Assembly: GCF_900116865.1 (NCBI RefSeq)
Contig: NZ_FPCD01000001.1
Span: forward strand, 186,001 to 250,000
Direction of reading: 5' to 3'
Source of the DNA: Butyrivibrio sp. M55
GTDB taxonomy: Bacteria > Bacillota > Clostridia > Lachnospirales > Lachnospiraceae
DNA: 64,000 bases
Shown: piece by piece, positions 16,828 to 25,698 of the stretch
Layout of the letters: every line of letters starts with the position of its first letter
Position numbering within the stretch: position 1 is the first letter of the stretch
Made by a program: the position numbers and the translations under genes
The notes under the pieces: generated by a model
Database searches by the model: none
Seen by the model: only the letters and a program-made list of their open reading frames with translations
What the model was told of the DNA's origin: nothing

Positions 16828-17538
16828 ATGAGGCTTAATAAATTCATTGCTTCCTGCGGAGTCTGTTCAAGAAGGGAAGCCGATAAGCTTATTGAAGATA
16901 AAAGAATAACGATAGGCGGCGTCATAGCTACGTGCGGCGCACAGGTCGAGGACGGCGACATAGTCTGCCTTGACGGAAAAGAGATAAAACCTAAGGAAGA
17001 TAAAATTGTTCTTGCATATTATAAGCCGGTTGGCGTTGTATGCACCGAAAACGACGTTCATGCCGAGAAAACCGTCATAGAAGATCTTGGGTACAAAGAG
17101 AGAGTAACTTATGCGGGCCGTCTTGATAAGGATTCTGAGGGACTTCTTATCATGTCAAATGACGGTGATCTGATCAATGCAATGATGAGAGCCGCAAATA
17201 AGCATGAGAAAGAATATGAAGTAACGGTAGATAAGGACGTAACGGGTGAGTTTATAACAGGAATGGCGTCCGGAGTTTTTTTGCGTGAGCTGGGTGTAAA
17301 AACAAGGCGGTGCAAGGTCAGTAAAACGGGCAAAAGATCTTTTATCATAATACTCACACAGGGGCTTAACAGGCAGATTAGGCGAATGTGCGAAGAACTT
17401 GGCTACAAAGTTGTAAAGCTTAAGAGGGTTCGCGTCATGAGCGTTAAGCTTAGCGACTATAATCTTAAACCCGGCGGATATGCCGAACTTTCCGAGGAGG
17501 CAAAGAAGCTCTTGTACGGCGAAGCGGGAGTTAAATAG
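16828..17538 (+). CDS. rluF: 23S rRNA pseudouridine synthase, RluF type
   Basis: A pseudouridine synthase of the RsuA/RluB/E/F family with an N-terminal S4 RNA-binding domain (MRLNKFIASCGVCSRREADK) and the catalytic motif AGRLDKDSEGLL, where the Asp is the nucleophile (near residue 96). Of the subgroups, the closest is RluF: HEKEYEVTVDK, GLNRQIRRMCEELGY and KVVKLKRVRVM match E. coli RluF, which modifies U2604 of 23S rRNA. The E. coli enzyme has a long basic C-terminal tail that is absent here (236 residues). Specificity in this organism is inferred. Confidence 0.85.
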   Translation: MRLNKFIASCGVCSRREADKLIEDKRITIGGVIATCGAQVEDGDIVCLDGKEIKPKEDKIVLAYYKPVGVVCTENDVHAEKTVIEDLGYKERVTYAGRLDKDSEGLLIMSNDGDLINAMMRAANKHEKEYEVTVDKDVTGEFITGMASGVFLRELGVKTRRCKVSKTGKRSFIIILTQGLNRQIRRMCEELGYKVVKLKRVRVMSVKLSDYNLKPGGYAELSEEAKKLLYGEAGVK

Positions 17539-17560
17539 CCTCCCATATTTGTATATTTGC

Positions 17561-17569
17561 TGATATAAT
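17561..17569 (+). promoter_or_regulatory. Extended -10 promoter of ligA
   Basis: TG-A-TATAAT at 17561-17569 is a perfect extended -10 element without a clear -35 box. The leader of about 65 bases contains an imperfect inverted repeat (TGCCTGCG at about 17578 and CGCGAGGCA at about 17602). Confidence 0.5.
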
Positions 17570-17642
17570 AAATTTGTTGCCTGCGTGAGCCGCTATGGAT
17601 TCGCGAGGCAGGTTAGTTTGTAATAAATTTGGGGAGAGTTGT

Positions 17643-19685
17643 ATGTCATTAAATCAAGACACAGATTTGATAAAAAAAGAGTATGAGGGGCTCGTTAAGA
17701 CAATAAAGCATCACATGGATCTTTATTATAATCAGGATGAACCTGAGATTTCCGACTATGAGTACGATATGCTCATGCAAAAGCTCAAGGAGATCGAGAA
17801 GGAGCACCCCGAGTTTGTAAAGAAGGATTCGCCCACCAGGATAATCGGCGGTGTTGCGAAGAGGGAAGCCGGAGTTAAGATAACTCACAATGTCCCGATG
17901 CTTTCGATAGAGGATGTTTTTAGTAAAGAGGAAGTTGCCGAGTGGATCGGGAAAGTTACCGCAAGGCACAGTGACGCAGTTTTTTCCGTTGAGCAGAAGA
18001 TAGACGGACTCAGCCTGTCGCTTAGATATTATAAGGACGAAGCTGACGGAAAGCTTCATCTTAGGACTGCGGAGACAAGAGGCGATGGTTTTATCGGCGA
18101 AGATGTTACCGAGAACGCTCTTGTTATCCCTGATGTGAAAAAAGTGATCGATCTTCCCTATGAGTATCTCGAGCTCAGAGGAGAAGTTTATATGTCCCAT
18201 GAGGATTTTGATAAGTTCAACGAGATGCAGGAGAAGCTTGGGAAAAAGCTTGCCGCAAATCCGAGAAACCTTGCTGCGGGAACGCTCAGACAGCTTGATC
18301 CGCAGGTTACAAAGGAAAGAGGCCTTCGAATGTTCGTGTTTAACGTTCAGGACGGCCCCGAGGAAGTAAAGAGCTCTCACGTAAAGGGACTTGATATCCT
18401 TGAAAAAGCGGGAGTTAAGACTGTTTATCACAGAGCATGCGTTTCTTCAAGTGAAGTTAGTGCGGCAATCGATGATATCGGTAACATGAGAGAAAATCTT
18501 GATTTTGACCTTGACGGAGCTGTTATAAAGATTGATACGACTTCTTGGAGAGAGGAATTTTCTACAAGTTCCAAGTATTCGAGCGGCCACATTGCATATA
18601 AGTATCCACCCGAGGAAAGAGTCGTTGTCATGGACGAGATTCTTGTCGATGTCGGAAGGACAGGTAAGCTCACATTTACGGGAAGCTTCCACGATAAAGA
18701 GACGGGCAAGGCAGCAAGACTCTGCGGAACCAGTGTTTCAAGAGCAACGCTTCACAATCAGGATTATATTAACGAGATGCAGGTCGGAATCGGAGGCGAG
18801 TACAAGCTGTTTAAGAGCGGCGAGATTATTCCCAAGCTCAACGGCTGTGTTAAAGCGCCTTCCGAAGTATATAAAGCGCCGGAAACATGCCCCGTGTGCG
18901 GTGGCGTGCTTGTAAGAGAGGAAGATACCGCAGATATCAGGTGTATAAATCCTATCTGCCCTGCGCAGGTTACAAGAACAATCGCGTATTTCACTTCAAG
19001 AGATGCCATGAACATTATGGGACTTGGTGATACTCTTGTAGATGCACTTGTTTCAGAAGGTTATCTTAAGAGCTATGCGGATATTTACAGCCTTAACGAG
19101 CACAGAGACGAGCTGATCGAAAAGGGAATCATAGGAAAAGAGAAAAATACCGATAAACTTCTCGGCGAGATTGAGAAGTCAAAGTCAAATGACGCTGTAA
19201 GGCTTCTTACGGGACTTGCGATAAGGAATGTTGGAAAGTCAACAGCCCGTGAAATCATGAAGCACTTTGACAATGTCATGGATCTTTCAAAGGTCACAAA
19301 GGATGGATTTCTTCATATCCCTGATATCGGAGAGACTACAGCCGGCGATCTTTACGAGTTTTTCCATGATGAGAAGAACCTTGAGGTTTTATCCAAGATG
19401 CAGGCACTTGGTGTAAATATGACTGCTGCAAAAGATGAGGACGCATCAGATATTTTTGCCGGTAAGACCATTGTTGTAACGGGAACACTTCCTACGCTCG
19501 GAAGAAAAGAAGCTGAAGAGCTCATTGTTAAAAACGGCGGAAAAGCCTCGGGAAGCGTTTCTAAGAAGACAAGTTTTGTCCTTGCAGGCGAAGCAGCGGG
19601 CAGTAAACTTACCAAAGCAAACGATCTTGGTATTAAAATTATAGACGAAGCTGAATTTATGGAGATGATTAAAAATGCCAATTAA
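17643..19685 (+). CDS. ligA: NAD-dependent DNA ligase LigA
   Basis: LigA seals nicks in duplex DNA using NAD+. From the ATG at 17643 the protein is 680 residues with all domains: Ia (YYNQDEPEISDYEYD), adenylation domain with the active Lys119 in QKIDGLSLS, OB fold, a four-Cys zinc finger (CPVCGG and CINPICPAQ, about residues 415-440), helix-hairpin-helix repeats, and a C-terminal BRCT domain (FAGKTIVVTGTLPTLGRKEA). The start at 17643 is chosen because GGGGAG lies 6 bases upstream; an in-frame ATG at 17595 would add 16 unconserved residues. The stop overlaps metA by 11 bases. Confidence 0.97.
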   Translation: MSLNQDTDLIKKEYEGLVKTIKHHMDLYYNQDEPEISDYEYDMLMQKLKEIEKEHPEFVKKDSPTRIIGGVAKREAGVKITHNVPMLSIEDVFSKEEVAEWIGKVTARHSDAVFSVEQKIDGLSLSLRYYKDEADGKLHLRTAETRGDGFIGEDVTENALVIPDVKKVIDLPYEYLELRGEVYMSHEDFDKFNEMQEKLGKKLAANPRNLAAGTLRQLDPQVTKERGLRMFVFNVQDGPEEVKSSHVKGLDILEKAGVKTVYHRACVSSSEVSAAIDDIGNMRENLDFDLDGAVIKIDTTSWREEFSTSSKYSSGHIAYKYPPEERVVVMDEILVDVGRTGKLTFTGSFHDKETGKAARLCGTSVSRATLHNQDYINEMQVGIGGEYKLFKSGEIIPKLNGCVKAPSEVYKAPETCPVCGGVLVREEDTADIRCINPICPAQVTRTIAYFTSRDAMNIMGLGDTLVDALVSEGYLKSYADIYSLNEHRDELIEKGIIGKEKNTDKLLGEIEKSKSNDAVRLLTGLAIRNVGKSTAREIMKHFDNVMDLSKVTKDGFLHIPDIGETTAGDLYEFFHDEKNLEVLSKMQALGVNMTAAKDEDASDIFAGKTIVVTGTLPTLGRKEAEELIVKNGGKASGSVSKKTSFVLAGEAAGSKLTKANDLGIKIIDEAEFMEMIKNAN

Positions 19686-20640
19686 AATACAGAACGATTT
19701 ACCTGCCAGAGAGATTCTTGAAAAGGAAAATATATTTGTTGTTGATGAGAACAGAGCTTGTCATCAGGACATCAGATCGCTTCAAATCTGTATTCTTAAC
19801 CTGATGCCTCTTAAAGAAGACACCGAGCTTCAGCTCCTTAGATCAATGTCAAATACACCGCTTCAGATTGATGTTGCGTTTATGCAGATGAGTTCTCACC
19901 ATTCTACGAATACATCGCCGAACCATCTTAACAGGTTCTATCATACCTTTGATGAGCTCAAAGACAGGACGTTTGACGGAATGATCATCACGGGAGCTCC
20001 TGTTGAGCAGATGCCTTTCGAAGAGGTTGATTACTGGCAGGAACTCTGTAAAGTTTTCGAGTGGACAAAGACAAATGTCACATCGACATTCCACATCTGC
20101 TGGGGGGCTCAGGCCGGAATCTATTACCATTTCGGAATTGACAAGAAGCCTCTTTCGGAAAAGAGATTTGGAATATATGAGCACAAAGTCATGAACAGAA
20201 AGGTTCCGCTTGTGAGAGGATTTGATGATGTATTCAAACTTCCTCATTCAAGACATACCGAGACACCTTCCGATGCAATCCATGCCTGCGAAGACCTCAT
20301 TGTTCTTGCGGAATCTGAGATTGCAGGAGTGTTCCTTTGCATGAACAGATCCGGCAGCCAGATCTTTGTTATGGGACATGCCGAATATGACAGACTTACA
20401 CTTGATTCCGAGTACAAGCGCGACCTGTCAAAGGGACTCGATATCAAGATGCCCATAAATTATTATCCTGATGACAATCCCGATAATAAGCCCACACTTC
20501 AGTGGAGGAGCCACGCAAACATCCTCTACACTAACTGGCTCAACTATTATGTTTACCAGAATACGCCATACCAGTGGGGCCAAATCCTTGACGAGGAGAA
20601 GCGTAAGCTCGCTTCGAAGGGACTTACGCAGAAAATATAA
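19675..20640 (+). CDS. metA: Homoserine O-acetyltransferase (MetA family)
   Basis: MetA acylates homoserine, the first committed step of methionine synthesis. The 321-residue protein has the catalytic Cys142 in HICWGAQA and the start PIKIQNDLPAREIL. Specificity in this family depends on residue 111: Glu in acetyl-CoA enzymes such as Bacillus cereus MetA, Gly in the succinyl-CoA enzyme of E. coli. Here residue 111 is Glu (APVEQMPFEEVDYW), so acetyl-CoA is predicted and the name succinyltransferase would mislead. The ATG lies inside the ligA end, so it is probably cotranscribed with ligA. No SAM riboswitch or T-box is seen upstream. Confidence 0.93.
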   Translation: MPIKIQNDLPAREILEKENIFVVDENRACHQDIRSLQICILNLMPLKEDTELQLLRSMSNTPLQIDVAFMQMSSHHSTNTSPNHLNRFYHTFDELKDRTFDGMIITGAPVEQMPFEEVDYWQELCKVFEWTKTNVTSTFHICWGAQAGIYYHFGIDKKPLSEKRFGIYEHKVMNRKVPLVRGFDDVFKLPHSRHTETPSDAIHACEDLIVLAESEIAGVFLCMNRSGSQIFVMGHAEYDRLTLDSEYKRDLSKGLDIKMPINYYPDDNPDNKPTLQWRSHANILYTNWLNYYVYQNTPYQWGQILDEEKRKLASKGLTQKI

Positions 20641-20755
20641 GCGCCTCCTTTTGGTTGTAATATGAATCTAAATAAGTTAAAATATATATGTTAACTCGTT
20701 TATCTTGTGATAATAATGTGCATCGAAAAGCGTTGAACGAAAAGGAGAATGCTTT

Positions 20756-21235
20756 ATGGGTCTTGAGCTTGAAAATAATGAAGTTGAAACAAAGAACGAA
20801 CTTAAAAAGAAACCTACTAAGAAGACCAAAGAGATGCTTGAAGAGAACGCAAGGCAGATAGAAGAGCTCAAGAGCGAAAAAGTTGAGCTCAATTCTGTGC
20901 TGTCAGATCTTGAAAAAGAAGCAGCGGACCTCGGAGAGAAGTCTGCTCTTAAGATGAAGGTTACACATAGAAAATTCGGTGAAGGAAAGGTTATTTCACA
21001 GGATGGAAAGTATATCGAAGTGAAATTCAAGGATGTAGTTAAGAAGTTTGTCCTTCCGGGATGCATCGCCGATAAATACCTCGAAGTTGAGGATGAAGAA
21101 GTTTACGAGTACTATGTAAAGTGTAACGAAACTCACAAAAAACGCATGGATACTGAATTAAAGATTAAGTCAGCTACGTACGCTATTCAGAGACATGAGG
21201 ATGCGATAGAGAAGCTAAATGCAAAGTATAAATAA
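20756..21235 (+). CDS. Coiled-coil protein with a UvrD/PcrA-like Tudor segment, function unknown
   Basis: I do not recognise a named family for the 159-residue protein. Residues 5-65 are highly charged and predicted coiled coil (Lys/Glu rich with Leu heptads). Residues 68-95, VTHRKFGEGKVISQDGKYI followed by EVKF, resemble the Tudor/KOW-like module at the C-terminus of UvrD/PcrA helicases, which contacts RNA polymerase. A second helical charged region ends the protein. GGAG lies 10 bases before the ATG and a TG-A-TAATAA element at about 20708 may be its -10. It is monocistronic, between metA and a terminator. A role near nucleic acid or RNA polymerase is only a guess. Confidence 0.6.
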   Translation: MGLELENNEVETKNELKKKPTKKTKEMLEENARQIEELKSEKVELNSVLSDLEKEAADLGEKSALKMKVTHRKFGEGKVISQDGKYIEVKFKDVVKKFVLPGCIADKYLEVEDEEVYEYYVKCNETHKKRMDTELKIKSATYAIQRHEDAIEKLNAKYK

Positions 21236-21247
21236 TAATTGATGTTT

Positions 21248-21278
21248 GAGCCTGATCGGTAACGGTCAGGCTCTTTTT
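21248..21278 (+). terminator. Rho-independent terminator, convergent genes
   Basis: GAGCCTGATC (21248-21257) pairs with GGTCAGGCTC (21264-21273) around the loop GGTAAC, followed by TTTTT. It ends the coiled-coil gene and lies just beyond the stop of the minus-strand activase gene. Confidence 0.85.
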
Positions 21279-21292
21279 GATTTTCTCTTATA

Positions 21293-24200
21293 TTAACTTG
21301 TCTTTCTGACTTTTTCTTCGACTTTTTTCTGGGCGGTGGAGAGCATCAGCTTGATACGATTGAGCTGATTTACTTCCGAAGCACCGGGATCATAGTCTAT
21401 CGCAACAATGTTGCAGCCGGGATAGAGGTGTCGCATCTGCTTGATTACACCCTTACCGACAACGTGGTTTGGAAGACATCCGAAGGGCTGTGTGCAGACA
21501 ATGTTGCTTGCACCGTTCTTGATAAGTTCAACCATTTCACCTGTAAGAAACCATCCCTCACCTGTCTGATTTCCGATATCTACGATGGGTTTAGCGTACT
21601 CGACAGTCTCATAGATGTCTGTAGGCGGATCGAAGTGAACACTCTTTTCAAATGCCTTAGAAGCGCTGCTTCGAAGTTTCTCTAATCCCCATATTCCCAA
21701 TCTGCAGAAGAGTGCGGTCTTCTTAGAAGTTCCGATGTTTTCTGCCTTGTATATCTGGTTGTAGAAGCAGTAGAGCATGAAGTCCATAAGATCCGGAACA
21801 ACGGCTTCTGCGCCTTCATCCTCAAGTAGTTTAACAAGGTGGTTATTTGCTGCGGGAGCAAACTTAACCAGGATTTCTCCGACAATACCTACGCGAGGTT
21901 TAACTTCATCTTTTATCTCGATTCTGTCAAAGTCCTCGATGATAGCCTTGCACATCTTTTCGAATTTGAAAAGACTTGGATGCTTTGAAGTTACGAACTT
22001 CTTGCACTTTTCAAGCCATTTCTCGTGGCATGCGTTTACAGAACCCGGAATTCTCTCATAAGGCCTCATTCTGTAGACACATCTCATGAATATATCGCCG
22101 AAAATAACCGCATAAGCAGCCTTGATAAACATATTTGCATCTAAATGGAAGCCGGGGTTTGCTTCAAGCTTACTTAAGTTAAGTGAAACAACGGGAATCT
22201 GTTCCATTCCGGCTTTCTTAAGGGCACGTCTGATAAAGCTTACATAGTTTGTGGCTCTGCATCCGCCACCTGTCTGTGACATCATGACTGCAACTTTGTT
22301 GAGGTCATATTTGCCCGATAAGAGTTCATCCATTATCTGACCGACAACCCAGAGTGAAGGGTAGCAGGCATCGTTATTTACATATTTAAGTCCGACTTCA
22401 ACTGCGTGTCTGTTATCGTTTTGCATTACGACAAAATTGTAACCGCAGGATGCGAAGGCGGGTTCAAGGATGTCAAAGTGGATGGGAGACATCTGAGGAA
22501 CAAGAATTGTATAATTCTTTCTCATGTTCTCATCAAAGATCACCCTGTTGTGTGCACTTGACCTGATTGTTCTTTCTTTATTATGTTGCTTACGAACTCT
22601 GATAGCTGCAAGAAGAGATCGAACTCTAATCCTTGCACTTCCGAGGTTATTTACTTCATCGATCTTAAGGCATGTATAGATCTTGTCTGAGCCTGCGAGA
22701 ATGTCATTTACCTGATCCGTTGTAACGGCGTCAAGTCCGCATCCGAAGGAGTTGAGCTGAATAAGATCTATGTCATCTCTTGTCTTTACAAAGCTTGCAG
22801 CGGCGTAAAGTCTTGAGTGGTACATCCACTGGTCGGAAACGATAAGAGGTCTCTCAGGCTTTCCTAGGTGCGATACACTGTCTTCTGTAAGAACTGCAAC
22901 ACCGTAAGAGCAGATCATATCAGGGATTCCATGATTGATCTCGGGATCCACGTGGTAAGGTCTTCCGGCAAGAACGATACCGTGCTTGTTGTTTTCCTCC
23001 ATCCACTTAAGGGTCTCTTCACCTTTTTTGCGGATGTCATTTCTTGCATTTTCCATTTCATCCCAGCCGAGTTTAGCGGCTTTGATAATCTCGCCTGCAG
23101 GAATCTCAGAAAACTCTTTTACAAGAGCGTCGGTAGCAATTTCAAGGCTTGTGAATGCCATGAAAGGATTTCTTATTTTAACTTCGCCGTTTGTAATTGC
23201 CTCAACGTTATTCTTTATGTTCTCCGAATACGAAGTGACAATAGGGCAGTTGTAGTGGTTGGTTGCACCCTCAACCTCTTTTCTCTCATAGAAAAGACCG
23301 GGATAGAAGATAAAGTCAACCTTCTGCTTAATAAGCCACTCGATATGTCCGTGCGAGAGCTTTGCAGGATAGCATTCCGATTCACTCGGGATTGATTCGA
23401 TTCCGAGCTCGTAAATCTGGTGAGTCGATCTTGGTGAAAGAACAACTCTGTACCCGAGATTTGTAAAGAACGTAAACCAGAAAGGATAGTTCTCGTAGAA
23501 ATTAAGGACTCTCGGAATACCTACGGTTCCTCGTGTTGCCTTGTCGGCGGTAAGAGGCTCGTATCTGAAAATTCTCTTATATTTATAGTCAAAAAGGTTA
23601 GGGATATTGTCGGCATTTTTCACCTTGCCGATTCCGCGCTCACATCTGTTTCCTGAGATGTGCTGGCGACCGCCTGTAAACTTGTTGATAGTAAGTCTGC
23701 AGTGGTTGGTGCATCCCTGACATGTTGTCATGCTCGTTGTGTACTCGAGTTTGTTGATCTGATCGATCGTGAGCATGGTTGTCTTGTAATCATTTGTTTC
23801 AAAGAATCTGTCTCTTGCGATAAGAGCAGCGCCGAAAGCACCCATGATTCCTGCAATGTCGGGACGGATTGCTTCTGCGCCTGAAATGATCTCAAATGCG
23901 CGAAGAACCGCATCGTTGTAGAAAGTTCCACCCTGAACAACGATGTGTGAGCCAAGATCCTTGGCATCAGATACCTTGATAACCTTAAACAAGGCGTTCT
24001 TAATAACAGAGTATGCAAGACCTGAAGAAATATCGGCAACATCGGCGCCTTCCTTCTGAGCCTGCTTAACTCTTGAATTCATAAATACAGTACATCTTGT
24101 TCCGAGATCTACGGGAGACTTCGCAAACAAAGCTACCTTAGCAAAGTCCTGAACGCTGTATGACAGAGATTTTGCAAAAGTTTCAATGAAAGAGCCGCAT

Positions 24201-25546
24201 CCTGATGAGCAAGCTTCATTGAGCTGTACCGAATCAACGGACTGGTTCTTTATATGAATGCACTTCATGTCCTGACCGCCGATATCAAGGATACAGTCAA
24301 CCTTAGGGTCAAAGAAAGCAGCGGCGTTGTAGTGAGCGATTGTCTCAACTTCGCCGTCATCAAGAAGGAGCGCAGATTTAAGAAGCGCCTCGCCGTAACC
24401 TGTTGAACATGCTCTTGAGATCTTAACGCCTTCGGGCATGAGCTTATATATTTCCTGAATAGAAGATATCGCTGTTTTAAGCGGACTTCCGTTATTACTT
24501 GAATAGAAAGAATAAAGAAGATCGCCGTCTTCACTTATAAGAGCACACTTAGTAGTAGTAGAACCCGCGTCGATTCCAAGGAAAGCATTTCCCTTATAAT
24601 CATCGAGCTTTCTTGTCTTTACCTTGTACTGATCCTGACGTGCTCTGAATTTCTTATAATCGTCTTCATTCTCGAAAAGAGGATCGAGACGTGATACTTC
24701 AGCATCCATAACAATCTTATGAGAGAGTTTTTTTACCATCTCATCCATCTCGTAGCAAACGTTCTCGTCAGCGTTAAGGGCAGAACCGATTGCTGCAAAA
24801 AGATGAGAGTTGTCGGTCTCAATTGTATGCTCCTCATCGAGATTGAGAGTCCTTATAAATGCAGCCTTGAGCTGATCAAGGAAGTGCAGAGGACCACCGA
24901 GGAAAGCAACATGTCCACGAATGGGCTTTCCACATGCAAGACCTGAGATAGTCTGGTTGACAACGGCCTGGAAAATAGAAGCTGCAAGGTCTTCTTTGGT
25001 TGCACCTTCATTAATTAATGGCTGAATGTCGGACTTTGCGAAAACGCCACATCTGGCTGCAATTGTATACAGTGAATTGTAATTTTTGGCATACTTATTA
25101 AGCCCTGAGGCATCTGTCTGTAAAAGCGACGCCATCTGGTCGATAAAAGAACCTGTACCACCGGCACAGATTCCATTCATACGCTGTTCTACATTTCCGT
25201 CTTCGAAATAAATAATCTTTGCATCTTCACCGCCAAGCTCGATCGCTACGTCAGTCTTGGGAGCGAGAGTCTTGAGCGAAGTTGATACTGCAATAACTTC
25301 CTGAACAAAAGGAACATCAAGGTGTTTGGCAAGTGTAAGTCCGCCCGAACCTGTGATAACAGGGTGAAGCAGGACATTACCCGACTTCTTACTTGCTTCT
25401 ACAAGAAGTTCAGCCAAAGTTTCCTGAATGTTTGCAAAGTGCCTTTTATAGTCGGAAAAGATTATATTTCTTTCTTTATCCAAGAGAGCCACCTTTACTG
25501 TGGTGGATCCGATGTCAATACCTAAAGTATAGTCTTTAGAAATCAT
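21293..25546 (-). CDS. Giant 2-hydroxyacyl-CoA dehydratase activase-related ATPase (BadF/BcrA family)
   Basis: A 1417-residue multidomain protein. It has two ASKHA ATPase domains of the BadF/BadG/BcrA/BcrD family: the first opens with LGIDIGSTTVKVALLD and contains GGTGSFIDQM, the second has LGIDAGSTTTKCALI and SSGCGSFIETF. Activases of this family hydrolyse ATP to push low-potential electrons into dehydratases or reductases through a bridging [4Fe-4S] cluster. Later come a Cys motif (TTCQGCTNHCRLT), a DUF2229-like region and a dehydratase HgdB/C-like half with CYPAKLSHGH and CTQPFGCLPNH. The start at 25546 is chosen because AGAGG lies 7 bases upstream; the frame stays open to 25660. The gene stands alone on the minus strand. 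Such fused forms are widespread in Clostridia, but I know of no proven substrate. Confidence 0.85.
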   Translation of the reverse strand: MISKDYTLGIDIGSTTVKVALLDKERNIIFSDYKRHFANIQETLAELLVEASKKSGNVLLHPVITGSGGLTLAKHLDVPFVQEVIAVSTSLKTLAPKTDVAIELGGEDAKIIYFEDGNVEQRMNGICAGGTGSFIDQMASLLQTDASGLNKYAKNYNSLYTIAARCGVFAKSDIQPLINEGATKEDLAASIFQAVVNQTISGLACGKPIRGHVAFLGGPLHFLDQLKAAFIRTLNLDEEHTIETDNSHLFAAIGSALNADENVCYEMDEMVKKLSHKIVMDAEVSRLDPLFENEDDYKKFRARQDQYKVKTRKLDDYKGNAFLGIDAGSTTTKCALISEDGDLLYSFYSSNNGSPLKTAISSIQEIYKLMPEGVKISRACSTGYGEALLKSALLLDDGEVETIAHYNAAAFFDPKVDCILDIGGQDMKCIHIKNQSVDSVQLNEACSSGCGSFIETFAKSLSYSVQDFAKVALFAKSPVDLGTRCTVFMNSRVKQAQKEGADVADISSGLAYSVIKNALFKVIKVSDAKDLGSHIVVQGGTFYNDAVLRAFEIISGAEAIRPDIAGIMGAFGAALIARDRFFETNDYKTTMLTIDQINKLEYTTSMTTCQGCTNHCRLTINKFTGGRQHISGNRCERGIGKVKNADNIPNLFDYKYKRIFRYEPLTADKATRGTVGIPRVLNFYENYPFWFTFFTNLGYRVVLSPRSTHQIYELGIESIPSESECYPAKLSHGHIEWLIKQKVDFIFYPGLFYERKEVEGATNHYNCPIVTSYSENIKNNVEAITNGEVKIRNPFMAFTSLEIATDALVKEFSEIPAGEIIKAAKLGWDEMENARNDIRKKGEETLKWMEENNKHGIVLAGRPYHVDPEINHGIPDMICSYGVAVLTEDSVSHLGKPERPLIVSDQWMYHSRLYAAASFVKTRDDIDLIQLNSFGCGLDAVTTDQVNDILAGSDKIYTCLKIDEVNNLGSARIRVRSLLAAIRVRKQHNKERTIRSSAHNRVIFDENMRKNYTILVPQMSPIHFDILEPAFASCGYNFVVMQNDNRHAVEVGLKYVNNDACYPSLWVVGQIMDELLSGKYDLNKVAVMMSQTGGGCRATNYVSFIRRALKKAGMEQIPVVSLNLSKLEANPGFHLDANMFIKAAYAVIFGDIFMRCVYRMRPYERIPGSVNACHEKWLEKCKKFVTSKHPSLFKFEKMCKAIIEDFDRIEIKDEVKPRVGIVGEILVKFAPAANNHLVKLLEDEGAEAVVPDLMDFMLYCFYNQIYKAENIGTSKKTALFCRLGIWGLEKLRSSASKAFEKSVHFDPPTDIYETVEYAKPIVDIGNQTGEGWFLTGEMVELIKNGASNIVCTQPFGCLPNHVVGKGVIKQMRHLYPGCNIVAIDYDPGASEVNQLNRIKLMLSTAQKKVEEKVRKTS

Positions 25547-25583
25547 TGTTAACCTCTTCTTATTAATATGCATAATTATATTG

Positions 25584-25612
25584 ATTATAATGCACGAGTG
25601 ATTAAAAATCAA
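25584..25612 (-). promoter_or_regulatory. Promoter of the activase-related gene
   Basis: On the minus strand TTGATT (25607-25612) and TATAAT (25584-25589) are 17 bases apart, about 40 bases before the start codon. Confidence 0.6.
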
Positions 25613-25664
25613 TTTACTGAATACGATATACGCTGTCAAACTCTGTTTAAGGTAAAACACTTTA

Positions 25665-25673
25665 TGGTATACT
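25665..25673 (+). promoter_or_regulatory. Extended -10 promoter of the 303-residue membrane protein gene
   Basis: TG-G-TATACT at 25665-25673, 26 bases before the ATG and divergent from the activase promoter. No good -35 box is visible. Confidence 0.4.
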
Positions 25674-25698
25674 TAAGCATCAGTTTTGGAGATGTTAT

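Noticed and set aside
17649-18431. Minus-strand open frame of 260 codons opposite ligA
   Set aside because: It lies opposite the adenylation domain of ligA with its active Lys; no sign of an independent gene.
19675-19685. Possible frameshift between ligA and metA
   Set aside because: LigA has a complete BRCT domain and MetA a complete N-terminus; the 11-base overlap is a normal gene overlap.
22868-23395. Plus-strand open frame inside the activase gene
   Set aside because: Antisense shadow of a long, well-conserved reading frame; no ribosome site or promoter.
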